A stretch of DNA of 40,002 nt from Actinomycetota bacterium. GTDB taxonomy: Bacteria; Actinomycetota; Acidimicrobiia; Acidimicrobiales; Ilumatobacteraceae. This document shows, piece by piece, positions 31,552-39,345 of this stretch (position 1 is its first letter; the number at the start of each line of letters is the position of its first letter). Location of the stretch: contig CAUJET010000100.1 of NCBI GenBank assembly GCA_963169665.1, positions 1 through 40,002 of the forward strand. The letters run 5' to 3'. The notes under the pieces are model-generated. The model was not told the DNA's origin. It did no database searches and saw only the letters and a list, made by a program, of their open reading frames with translations. The position numbers and the translations under genes were made by a program.

Positions 31552-33154
31552 GTGCGGACTCCTTCGTTCGGCCGGTGCTCGCGATGCTGAGCACGGCGGT
31601 GGGGATGGCAGCGAACACCACCAGCGCGAGCGCGTACGGGCCGGCGTTGGCGTAGTCGCTCACCGAGGTGTGTCGCCACAGTTCGGTGGCGAGCGTCGTG
31701 GTGCCCGTGGGTCGCAGGATCAGCGTCACCGGCAGTTCCTTCATGGTCGACAACATCACGAGGGCCGCACCTGCAGCAATGCCGGGGAGCGCGAGCGGCA
31801 CCGTCACACGCCACAGCACCGCCAGCGGTCGGCTGCCCAGTGAGCGCGCCATCTCCTCGACGCGCACCGACGACTGCTCGATCGAGGAGCGCACGGTGCC
31901 CACCGCCAGCGGCAGGAACAGCACGACGTAGCCGAGCACCAACAGGGGCGTCTCCTGGTACACGGGACGGAGCGCACGAACGCCGATGAACACGAGCGAG
32001 ATCGCGACCACGATGCCCGGCAGCGCGTGGGCCACGTATGTCGTGCGTTCGATGGCGATGCTCGTCCGCGACCGGAAGCGTGCCGCGAGCACGCCGACGG
32101 GGAGTGCCAACAGGATCGTCGCCACCGCGGCGAGCACCGCCAACCACACCGTGCTGCCGAGCGCGGACGCGACGTCGCCCCAGTCGACATCGGTCGACTC
32201 GAACGTGAGCACCCACTGGATCACCCGGGCGATGGGGAACACGATCGTGACGCCGATGACGACCGCAGCGAAGCCCCACGCCGGCACGGCGGCCCGACCG
32301 AGGCGCACGGGTGCACCGTGCCGAGCGGCTCCCGACCCGAGCCGTGACTGGGTGGCCCGACCTCGCGCCCTCGCCTCCAGCACGACCAGCACGAGGGCGA
32401 CCAGGACCAGCATCGTGGCGAGAATGGCCGCGCGGCTCGGATTGAAGCCGGCGCGATAGGCGCCGTAGATGACCCAGGTGAACACCTCGTACCGCATCGC
32501 AGCGACGGCGCCGAAGTCGCTCAGCACGTACAGCGCGACGAGGAGTGCCCCGGCGCTCACGGCAGGGCGGACCTGGCGGAAGGTGAGGCGCAGCGCCACG
32601 TCGAGCCGGCGACGGCCGAGCGACCGGGCGACCTCCTCCTGGGCCGGATCGAGATGGCGCAGCGCCGCGACCGCCGGCAGGTAGACGAACGGGTACGACA
32701 CGCTGGTCAGCACCAGGGTCGCGCCGTCGAACCCGGCCAGCCCCGGTCGCCACGACACCCAGGCGAACGCGGCCAGGTACGACGGGATGGCGAGCGGCAG
32801 CGCGAACACCACACCCAGGATGCGGCGACCCGGCAGGTCGCTGCGCACCACCAACCACGCGGCGACGCAGCCGACGACGACGCTGAGGGCGGTGACCGCG
32901 CCGGCGAGGCCGACGCTGCGGAGCAGCAGGTCTCGTGTCCGTGCCCGCCACAGTTCGTCGACCACCTCACCCCAGCCTCGTTCCACCGCCCGGTCGACCA
33001 GGTACCAGACGGGGGCGATCGCGACGACGGCAGCAGCGAGCGCCGGGAGCAGCACGAACCACGGTTGTCGCGACCCCTGACCGGGCGCGGGCCGGGACGC
33101 GACGACGACCCCGGGGCGGGCCGGGGTCGTCGACGACGTGACCGGAGTGGTCAC
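31544..33154 (-). CDS. fbpB: Fe(III)-type ABC transporter permease, two fused membrane domains
   Basis: 536 residues with about 12 membrane helices in two homologous halves, the form typical of FbpB/SfuB permeases. Each half has an EAA-like loop: DPAQEEVARSLGRRRLDVALRL in the first, in parts, and SSVRVEEMARSLGSRPLAVLWRVTVPLALPGI, in parts, in the second. The end carries MKELPVTLILRPTG, the usual final segment of iron permeases. It lies 36 nt after the binding-protein gene and overlaps the ATPase gene by 8 nt. It starts at a GTG. Function as a ferric iron permease is the best fit from family and neighbours. Confidence 0.9.
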   Translation of the reverse strand: MTTPVTSSTTPARPGVVVASRPAPGQGSRQPWFVLLPALAAAVVAIAPVWYLVDRAVERGWGEVVDELWRARTRDLLLRSVGLAGAVTALSVVVGCVAAWLVVRSDLPGRRILGVVFALPLAIPSYLAAFAWVSWRPGLAGFDGATLVLTSVSYPFVYLPAVAALRHLDPAQEEVARSLGRRRLDVALRLTFRQVRPAVSAGALLVALYVLSDFGAVAAMRYEVFTWVIYGAYRAGFNPSRAAILATMLVLVALVLVVLEARARGRATQSRLGSGAARHGAPVRLGRAAVPAWGFAAVVIGVTIVFPIARVIQWVLTFESTDVDWGDVASALGSTVWLAVLAAVATILLALPVGVLAARFRSRTSIAIERTTYVAHALPGIVVAISLVFIGVRALRPVYQETPLLVLGYVVLFLPLAVGTVRSSIEQSSVRVEEMARSLGSRPLAVLWRVTVPLALPGIAAGAALVMLSTMKELPVTLILRPTGTTTLATELWRHTSVSDYANAGPYALALVVFAAIPTAVLSIASTGRTKESARD

Positions 33155-33190
33155 GTGTGCCTCATCGATGGCGGGCGGCCCACGACGAGG

Positions 33191-34342
33191 TCACAGTGTC
33201 AGCAGCCCCACGTCGGACAGCAGCTCCTGCGTCTCAGCGATCGAGTCGAGATCGGACAGGTCGATCGTCGGCGGCTCGAGGGTGTCGAACGGAGGCAGGA
33301 GCTCGGAGGCGGGGACGCCGGCGACGAGCGGGTACTCGTAGGTCTCGTCGGCGAAGTAGCGCTGTGCCGTCTCGCTGAGCAGGAACTCGACCAACTCGAG
33401 CGCTTCGTCCGAGTGCTCGCTGCTCGCGAGGACGCCGACACCGGCCACGTTGACGAGGCCGCCCGGATCGCCGGCCGCCACGAACTGGTTGACGGCCGTC
33501 ACGGCGTCGGCCCCCTCGGCCGCGATCTTCTCGTAGAGGTAGTAGTGGTTGACGAGTCCGATCGCCAGCTCGCCGCCGTCGACCGCGTCGCGCACGGCGA
33601 CGTTGTTCTCCAACGGCACCGGATCCTGGGCGGCGAAGCCCTCGAGCCAGGTGCGGGCAGCGTCCTCGCCGCGCAACACGCGCAGACCGGTCACGAACGA
33701 CTGCCACGACGCGTTGTTGGGGGCGAAGCCGATCTTGCCCTTCCAGGCCGGGTCGAGCAGCTCGTCGATGGTGGTCGGCGGCTCGGGGGCGAGCTCGGGG
33801 TTGACGACGAACACACGGACACGGCCGCTGGTGCCGACCCACAGGTCATCGGTGGAGCGGAACGCCGCCGGCACCGGCGACACGAGGTCGGTGGGCAGCG
33901 TGGCGAACAGACCGGCGTCGGCGACGGCGCCGAGCGCACCGGCGTCCTGGGAGAAGAACACGTCGGCGGGGGAGGCGTCGCCCTCGGTGAGCAACTGGGC
34001 GGCGAGCTCGCCGCTGTCGCCGCCCCGGAAGCCGACGGTGATGCCGGTCTGCTCGGTGAACTCGTCGAGGATCGGTTCGACCAGTTCCTGCGAACGGCCC
34101 GAGTAGACGGTGACTTCGCCCGTGGAGGGGCCGCTCGTGTCCGAGGGTCCGCCGGTGTCGGACGGTCCGCCGGTGTCGGACGAGGCGGACTCGTCGGAGG
34201 CGCAGGCCGCAGCGAGGGAGGCGGCGGCGAGCACTGCGGCGAACGAGCGGAGCGCGACCGCCCGACCGGAGGAGCGGGAACGGTCGGAGCCTCGTGACGC
34301 GAGGAGCGACGTGGAGGGTGACACGGGTCGAACGCGGAACAT
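33191..34342 (-). CDS. fbpA: Fe(III)-type ABC transporter substrate-binding lipoprotein
   Basis: 383 residues from the ATG at 34340-34342. After a long basic N-terminus comes a lipoprotein signal with lipobox SLAAAC, then a Gly/Ser/Asp/Thr-rich linker with a repeated DTGGPS. The binding protein proper has VTVYSGRSQELVEPILDEF, DVFFSQDAGALG, VGTSGRVRVFVVNP, FAPNNASWQSFVTGL, and VNHYYLYEK with the adjacent Tyr pair that binds ferric ion in FbpA/FutA proteins. It is the first gene of the fbpABC-fusion operon. The start is set by a promoter whose -10 ends 7 nt upstream; a start at 34363 would overlap that -10. Iron as substrate is well supported by the Tyr pair. Confidence 0.9.
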   Translation of the reverse strand: MFRVRPVSPSTSLLASRGSDRSRSSGRAVALRSFAAVLAAASLAAACASDESASSDTGGPSDTGGPSDTSGPSTGEVTVYSGRSQELVEPILDEFTEQTGITVGFRGGDSGELAAQLLTEGDASPADVFFSQDAGALGAVADAGLFATLPTDLVSPVPAAFRSTDDLWVGTSGRVRVFVVNPELAPEPPTTIDELLDPAWKGKIGFAPNNASWQSFVTGLRVLRGEDAARTWLEGFAAQDPVPLENNVAVRDAVDGGELAIGLVNHYYLYEKIAAEGADAVTAVNQFVAAGDPGGLVNVAGVGVLASSEHSDEALELVEFLLSETAQRYFADETYEYPLVAGVPASELLPPFDTLEPPTIDLSDLDSIAETQELLSDVGLLTL

Positions 34343-34349
34343 GCCCGTG

Positions 34350-34379
34350 ACGCTAATGAGCATTCCCGAAGTCTGTCAA
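34350..34379 (-). promoter_or_regulatory. Promoter of the fbp operon
   Basis: On the minus strand TTGACA (34374-34379) and TAGCGT (34350-34355) are 18 bp apart, and the -10 ends 7 nt before the ATG. This is the only promoter in the window with a perfect -35. The transcript would be leaderless. Confidence 0.6.
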
Positions 34380-34389
34380 GCCGACCTAA
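34371..34389 (-). promoter_or_regulatory. Possible DtxR/IdeR iron box over the fbp -35
   Basis: Minus-strand TTAGGTCGGCTTGACAGAC matches about 12 of 19 positions of the IdeR/DtxR consensus (TTAGGTTAGSCTAACCTAA), with one perfect half site. It covers the -35, so an iron-loaded repressor would block transcription. The other half site is poor. Confidence 0.35.
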
Positions 34390-34420
34390 CAGGCTCGGTC
34401 TGGCGGCCTTGGAACGCGGT

Positions 34421-34450
34421 GCCGGTCCAGCGGTCGCCCGCCGGACCGGC
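34421..34450 (-). terminator. Hairpin after the lone coxL gene
   Basis: GCCGGTCC pairs perfectly with GGACCGGC over a 14-nt loop, 21 nt after the coxL-like stop and before the fbp promoter. It would separate the two transcription units. Confidence 0.5.
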
Positions 34451-34471
34451 CCTCAGCGGTCCGGAGCAGCG

Positions 34472-36769
34472 TCAGCTGCGAGCCGCGGCGATCGCCGACC
34501 ACACACGCTCGGCGGTGGTGGGCATGTCGATGTGCTTCACACCGAGGTGGCTCACGGCGTCGATGACGGCCGACTGCACCGCGGGGGTGGAGCCGATCGT
34601 GCCGCTCTCGCCGATGCCCTTGGCGCCGAGTGCGTTGATGAACGTCGGGGTCTCCATGTGGACGACCTCGATGCTCGGCAGCTCGGCCGCCGAGATGAAC
34701 GCGTAGTCGGCGAGGTTCGACGTGATCGGGTTGCCGTCGTCGTCGTAGCGGACCTCCTCGAGCAGCGCCTGGGCCGTGCCCTGGGCGACGCCACCGTGGA
34801 TCTGGCCCTCGAGCAGCATCGGGTTGAGCACGCGGCCGGCATCGTCGCATGCGACGTGGCGGAGGTGCTTCACCTGGCCGGTCTCGGTATCGACCTCGAC
34901 GACGGCCACGTGTGCGCCGAACGGGAACGTGGCCCCGCTGACCGCGTAGTACGCCGCGTGGGCGAGGCCCTCCGGCAGGTCGGGGTCGCCCTTGGCAGCG
35001 ACGGCGAGCTCGGCCCAGGTCTTCGCGATGGCGGGCGCACCCGACACGTGGAAGCTGGCGGAGTCCTTGTCGAGCACCACGTCGGCCTCGTCGGCCTCGA
35101 GCATGCGGGCGGCGACCTTGCGGGCCTTGTCGACCAGATCGGCCGAGGCGAGGAACACGGCGTTGCCGCCCTGCTGCAGCGAGCGCGAGCCCATGGTGCC
35201 GTCGCCCAACGGGACGAGGTCGGTGTTGCCCCAGACGACGTCGATCATGTCCATCGGGATACCGGTCTGCTCGTGGGCGAGCATGCTCCACGCGGTGACG
35301 TGGCCCTGGCCGTGGGGTGAGGTGCCGGTGTAGACGATGGCCCGCCCGTCGTCGAGGACCTCGATGCGGGCGTGCTCGCCCGAGCCGACGCCGCCGGTGA
35401 TCTCGACGTAGACGCTGACACCGATGCCGAGCTGCTTCACGTCGCCCGATGCGCGGCGGCGGGCCTGCTCGGCGCGCAGGTCGGCATAGCCGGCCGCCTC
35501 CAGCGCCTTGTCGAGCGCGCCCTCGTAGTCGCCCACGTCGTAGGCCTGGCCGACGGCGGTGGTGTGCGGCTCCATGAACTTCGGGATGAGGTTCTTGCGG
35601 CGCAGTTCGGCGGGGTCCATGCCGATCTCGAGCGCGAACAGGTCCATCGCCCGCTCGGCGGCCGCGGTGGCCTCCGGTCGGCCGGCGCCGCGGTAGGCGG
35701 TGGTGACCGCGGTGTTGGTGACGACGCTGGTGGTGCGCACCTCGATGTTCGGGATCGCATACACGGCGCTCGACATCGGACGGGTCATGAACGGGGCGAG
35801 GATGGTGCCCATCTCGGCGAAGCTGCCCGAGTCCTGGATGACGTGCATCTGGTAGTGGGTGACCTTGCCGTCACGGGTGCCGCCGATGGTGACGTACTGC
35901 ACCTGCGCGCGGCCGTGGCCGAGCACCATCATCGACTCGCTGCGGGTCTCGCGCCAGCGCAGGGGCTTGCCGACCTTGGCCGACAGCACGCCGAGCAGCG
36001 CCTCTTCCGGATCGCAGCTGATCTTCGCGCCGAAGCCGCCGCCGACGTCGGGAGCGATCACGAGCACCTGATCGGGCTCGACGCCGTTGATCTTGGCGAT
36101 GGTGGTCTTCGCGCCCTGTGCTGCCTGGGTGCTGAGCCACTGGTGGAGGCGACCGTCGACCCAGGCCACGGCAGAGCCGCGCACCTCGAGCGGGCACGGG
36201 GCCACACGCTGGTTGAGGAAGCGACCGGTGACGACGACCTCGCAGCCCTCGAAGAACGCCTCGCCGGTGTTCTCGGGCATGCCGAGCACCGTGGTGTCGA
36301 ACACGACGTTGCTGCCGGCGCCGTCGTAGATGAGGGTGCTGCTGGCCATGGAGGCTTCCATGTCGATGAGTGCGGGCAGCACGTCGTAGTCGACGATGAC
36401 CTGCTCGACGGCGTCCTCGCCGACGCGGGGGTCGCTGGCCAGCACGACGGCGACCGGCTCGCCGACGAAGCGGACCTTGTCGATCGCGAGCATGCCGCGG
36501 GCGACCATCGGGTTGAAGTCGGACGGGACGGGCTCGAGCCCGAGGTCGGCGGCCGTGTACACCGCGACCACGCCGGGGACCTCGAGCGCGCCGGAGACGT
36601 CGATGTTGGTGATGACGCCGTGTGCGACCGACGAGCGCACGAACGTCACGTGCAACGCGCCGGCGAGCAGCGGCTCGTCGAGCAGATCCTCGACGTACTG
36701 GCCTCCGGTCGTGAGGAACTTCGGGTCCTCCTTGCGAAGAACCCGGTTTCCGAGAATGCTGCCGGCCAC
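34472..36769 (-). CDS. Second CoxL-like molybdopterin large subunit, without S and M genes
   Basis: 765 residues of the xanthine oxidase/CO dehydrogenase large-subunit family. It has GNRVLRKEDPKFLTTGGQYVED, in parts, VGGGFGAKISCDPEE, active-site loop AYRGAGR at residues 358-364 (form II type, no Cys), PHGQGHVTAW, and GAKGIGESGTIGSTPAVQSA with the active-site Glu. It is clearly related to the other CoxL here but far from identical. No iron-sulfur or FAD subunit gene is next to it: a hairpin and the fbp operon follow, and a divergent exporter precedes. It may borrow CoxS/CoxM from the other operon or have partners elsewhere. The GTG at 36767-36769 has AGGGGG six nt upstream. TAGTGT (36828-36833) is a possible -10. 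Confidence 0.92.
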   Translation of the reverse strand: MAGSILGNRVLRKEDPKFLTTGGQYVEDLLDEPLLAGALHVTFVRSSVAHGVITNIDVSGALEVPGVVAVYTAADLGLEPVPSDFNPMVARGMLAIDKVRFVGEPVAVVLASDPRVGEDAVEQVIVDYDVLPALIDMEASMASSTLIYDGAGSNVVFDTTVLGMPENTGEAFFEGCEVVVTGRFLNQRVAPCPLEVRGSAVAWVDGRLHQWLSTQAAQGAKTTIAKINGVEPDQVLVIAPDVGGGFGAKISCDPEEALLGVLSAKVGKPLRWRETRSESMMVLGHGRAQVQYVTIGGTRDGKVTHYQMHVIQDSGSFAEMGTILAPFMTRPMSSAVYAIPNIEVRTTSVVTNTAVTTAYRGAGRPEATAAAERAMDLFALEIGMDPAELRRKNLIPKFMEPHTTAVGQAYDVGDYEGALDKALEAAGYADLRAEQARRRASGDVKQLGIGVSVYVEITGGVGSGEHARIEVLDDGRAIVYTGTSPHGQGHVTAWSMLAHEQTGIPMDMIDVVWGNTDLVPLGDGTMGSRSLQQGGNAVFLASADLVDKARKVAARMLEADEADVVLDKDSASFHVSGAPAIAKTWAELAVAAKGDPDLPEGLAHAAYYAVSGATFPFGAHVAVVEVDTETGQVKHLRHVACDDAGRVLNPMLLEGQIHGGVAQGTAQALLEEVRYDDDGNPITSNLADYAFISAAELPSIEVVHMETPTFINALGAKGIGESGTIGSTPAVQSAVIDAVSHLGVKHIDMPTTAERVWSAIAAARS

Positions 36770-36827
36770 GTGTACCCCCTGGTGATGCGGCCGCTGCGGG
36801 AGCGGACGCGGTGTGCGATCGGGCGTG

Positions 36828-36833
36828 ACACTA
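36828..36833 (-). promoter_or_regulatory. Putative -10 element (TAGTGT) of the second coxL
   Basis: TAGTGT lies 58 nt before the GTG, giving a normal leader with a ribosome site; GCGACA 18 bp upstream is a possible -35. Confidence 0.3.
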
Positions 36834-36951
36834 GTCAGCCGCTGCACCCGGTGTCGCCGCCTGCGGGCGCCGGTCGTGCGCGGTCTCGACCGTCGACGGT
36901 GTGACCGATGCCCGTGGCCCGGCTGACGGACGTGCGCCGGTCGACCTTTAC

Positions 36952-36972
36952 GATACGAAACGGTTTCGTATC
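36952..36972. promoter_or_regulatory. Perfect 21-bp palindrome, probable TetR operator
   Basis: GATACGAAAC and GTTTCGTATC form an uninterrupted inverted repeat around one central base. It is much AT-richer than its surroundings, lies 57 bp before the exporter start, and overlaps a possible -10 (TACGAT, 36949-36954). Size and symmetry fit a TetR dimer site, and a TetR-family gene follows the exporter. Confidence 0.75.
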
Positions 36973-37029
36973 GGAAAGGGCATCGCCGGCAACAGTCGAT
37001 CGGCGACGCCACGAGGACGTGGAGGACGA

Positions 37030-38706
37030 ATGCACGGCGACGACCAGGGCCCGGGACCACTCGCAGCGATGGGCACCGTGGGCCACGGTGATCTCGACCC
37101 CCGGGTGCACGCCCGACGCTGGTTCACCCTCGCCACGTTGTGCCTCAGCCTGTTGATCATCGTGATGGACAACACGATCCTCAACGTGGCCATCCCGTCG
37201 CTCGTCGACGAACTCGGCGCGACCAACAGCCAGCTGCAGTGGATCGTCGACGGGTACACGCTCGTGTTCGCCGGGCTGCTCCTCACCACCGGCAGCCTCG
37301 GCGACCGGTTCGGGCGCAAGCTCGCCCTCCGCATCGGCATCGTCGTGTTCGCCATCGGCTCGGTCCTGTCGGCGCTGTCGGGATCGCCCTCACAGCTGAT
37401 CGCCACCCGCTCGTTGATGGGCGTCGGCGGCGCGCTGATCATGCCGTCGACCTTGTCGATCCTCACCAACGTCTTCCGCGACCCTCGCGAGCGAGGCCGG
37501 GCGATCGCGATCTGGGCCGGTTTCTCCGGCCTCGGCGTGGCGCTCGGTCCGGTGATCGGCGGCTTCCTCCTGAACCACTTCTCGTGGAGCTCGGTGTTCT
37601 GGGTGAACCTGCCCGTCGGCGCGATCGCGCTGATCGCCGGATGGTTCTTCGTACCCGAGACCAAGGATCCGTCGGCGCCGCGGCTCGACCCGATCGGTGC
37701 GCTGCTGTCGATCGTCGGCCTCGGATCGGTGCTGTTCGCGATCATCGAGGGCCCGTCGAAGGGCTGGACGAGCCTCGAGGTGACGGTGTCGGCCGCGGTC
37801 GGCATCATCGGGCTGCTCGCCTTCGTCGCGTGGGAGCGGCACACCGACCATCCGATGCTCGACATGAGCTTCTTCGCCAATCCGCGCTTCACGGCGGCCA
37901 ACGTCGCGGTGACGCTCACGTTCTTCGCGATGTTCGGCTCGCTGTTCCTCATGACGCAGTACTGGCAGTTCGTGCACGGGTTCACCCCGCTCGAGGCCGG
38001 TGTCCACCTGGTGCCCTACGCCATGACGATGATGATCACGGCTCCGCTGTCGGCCCGACTCGTCGAACGGCTCGGCACCAAACGTGTCGTCACCATCGGC
38101 TTGTCGACGATCTCGCTCGCCATGCTGGTGCTGTCGACGATCCACGCCGACTCGAGCTATCTCCGGGTGATCGCGAACATGTGCGTGATGGCGGTCGGCA
38201 TGGGGCTCACGATGGCCCCGGCGACCGAGAGCGTGATGGGTTCGCTGCCCCGCGAGAAGGCCGGAGTCGGCTCCGCCGTGAACGACACGACGCGGCAGAT
38301 GGGCGGCGCGCTCGGCGTGGCCGTGATCGGCAGTCTCGTGGCGAGCGTGTACGCCGCCGGCATCGACGACGTGGCCGAACGGTTCGGGCTGGCCGGTGCG
38401 CAGCTGGCCAGGGTGCGCGGGTCGCTCGGCGCCGCCCTGAAGGAAGCGGTCACGTTCGGTGCCGACGGGCCGGCGCTCGCCGACAGCGCCAACCGTGCCT
38501 TCGTCGACGGCCTCTCGCAGGGACTCCGCGTGGGTGCCGTGGTCGTGATGATGGCGGCGTTCGTGGCGCACCGGTTCCTCCCGGCTCTCGGGCGCGACCA
38601 TGTTCGTGGGGTCGCTGCGCCGTCCGTCACGTCCCTCGACGACGCAACTGCGGCCGATGGGCCGGCGCATGCATCCGACACCACCGCTCCCGTGGCAGGC
38701 TCGTGA
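37030..38706 (+). CDS. DHA2-family (EmrB/QacA) MFS drug exporter
   Basis: 558 residues with about 14 membrane helices. Motif D1/A are seen: LIIVMDNTILNVAIPSLV with the conserved Asp-Asn, then GSLGDRFGRKLALRIG, and the antiporter motif C, GLGVALGPVIGGFLL. These are the signatures of proton-coupled multidrug exporters of the DHA2 group. The ATG at 37030 has GGAGG four nt upstream, the best ribosome site in the region. An upstream in-frame GTG at 36901 would place the palindromic operator inside the gene and is rejected. The TetR-like gene begins one base after its stop, so the two form an operon under the operator at 36952-36972. The substrate is unknown. Confidence 0.93.
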   Translation: MHGDDQGPGPLAAMGTVGHGDLDPRVHARRWFTLATLCLSLLIIVMDNTILNVAIPSLVDELGATNSQLQWIVDGYTLVFAGLLLTTGSLGDRFGRKLALRIGIVVFAIGSVLSALSGSPSQLIATRSLMGVGGALIMPSTLSILTNVFRDPRERGRAIAIWAGFSGLGVALGPVIGGFLLNHFSWSSVFWVNLPVGAIALIAGWFFVPETKDPSAPRLDPIGALLSIVGLGSVLFAIIEGPSKGWTSLEVTVSAAVGIIGLLAFVAWERHTDHPMLDMSFFANPRFTAANVAVTLTFFAMFGSLFLMTQYWQFVHGFTPLEAGVHLVPYAMTMMITAPLSARLVERLGTKRVVTIGLSTISLAMLVLSTIHADSSYLRVIANMCVMAVGMGLTMAPATESVMGSLPREKAGVGSAVNDTTRQMGGALGVAVIGSLVASVYAAGIDDVAERFGLAGAQLARVRGSLGAALKEAVTFGADGPALADSANRAFVDGLSQGLRVGAVVVMMAAFVAHRFLPALGRDHVRGVAAPSVTSLDDATAADGPAHASDTTAPVAGS

Positions 38707-38707
38707 C

Positions 38708-39301
38708 GTGAACCTCGTGCGTCGCGGCCGACCCCGCAACGAACAGTCGACCTCGGCGATCCTGATCGCCACGATCGAACTCGTGTCGGAGATCGGCCTT
38801 GCTGCGCTCACGATGGACGCGGTGGCTGCTCGGGCCGGCGTCAGCAAGGCGACGATCTACCGGCGGTGGTCGACGAAGGAAGCGCTGATGCTCGACGCGT
38901 GGATGTCGTGCGTGCGCACGCCCACCGTGCCCGATACCGGCACCCTCCACGACGACCTCACCGAGATGTTCACCTCGCTCGAGCAGCCGCTCGCGGACGG
39001 CGATCTCCAGCGGGTGTTCCCGCAGATGATCGCGGCGGCGAAGGTGAACGACGAGGTGGCGGCTGCGTACCGGTCCTTCATCGCGGAACGCCGGCGTCCG
39101 ATGCGGTCGGTGCTCGAGCGGGCCGTGGCCCGTGGCGAACTCGCCGCCGACCTCGATCTGGATCTGGTGCACGACCTCTTGGTCGCGCCGGTGCTCTACC
39201 GGTGGTTGGTGAGCGACGGCCCGATCGATGAACGGGTGACGGCGTCGATCGTGCAGATCGTGCTGGCGGGTGTGCACGCGCTGCCGCGGGTCGGCGCATG
39301 A
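38708..39301 (+). CDS. TetR/AcrR-family transcriptional regulator
   Basis: 197 residues. The helix-turn-helix is at about residues 30-55, LTMDAVAARAGVSKATIYRRW, in parts, followed by STKEALMLDAW; the rest is a ligand-binding domain of the TetR_C_11/16 kind (RRRPMRSVLERAVARGEL). Family knowledge: such proteins repress an adjacent exporter and release DNA on ligand binding. The GTG at 38708 lies one base after the exporter stop, so the pair is co-expressed. The perfect palindrome upstream of the exporter is the likely binding site, which would make the operon self-regulated. Ligand unknown. Confidence 0.92.
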   Translation: MNLVRRGRPRNEQSTSAILIATIELVSEIGLAALTMDAVAARAGVSKATIYRRWSTKEALMLDAWMSCVRTPTVPDTGTLHDDLTEMFTSLEQPLADGDLQRVFPQMIAAAKVNDEVAAAYRSFIAERRRPMRSVLERAVARGELAADLDLDLVHDLLVAPVLYRWLVSDGPIDERVTASIVQIVLAGVHALPRVGA

Positions 39302-39309
39302 CGTGAGAC

Positions 39310-39324
39310 GACCCTGACAGGGTC
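39310..39324. terminator. Hairpin between the TetR and FtsB-like genes
   Basis: GACCCT and AGGGTC form a six-pair stem with loop GAC in the 44-bp gap between two convergent genes. No U-tract. Confidence 0.45.
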
Positions 39325-39345
39325 AGACGGTCGGGGTGGCGACGC

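Noticed and set aside
36901..37029. Longer exporter start at the GTG at 36901
   Set aside because: It would put the palindromic operator inside the coding region and ignores GGAGG directly before the ATG at 37030.
502..39345. Prophage, integrative element or genomic island with integrase
   Set aside because: No integrase, transposase, phage gene, tRNA end or flanking direct repeat could be seen, and base composition appears uniform.
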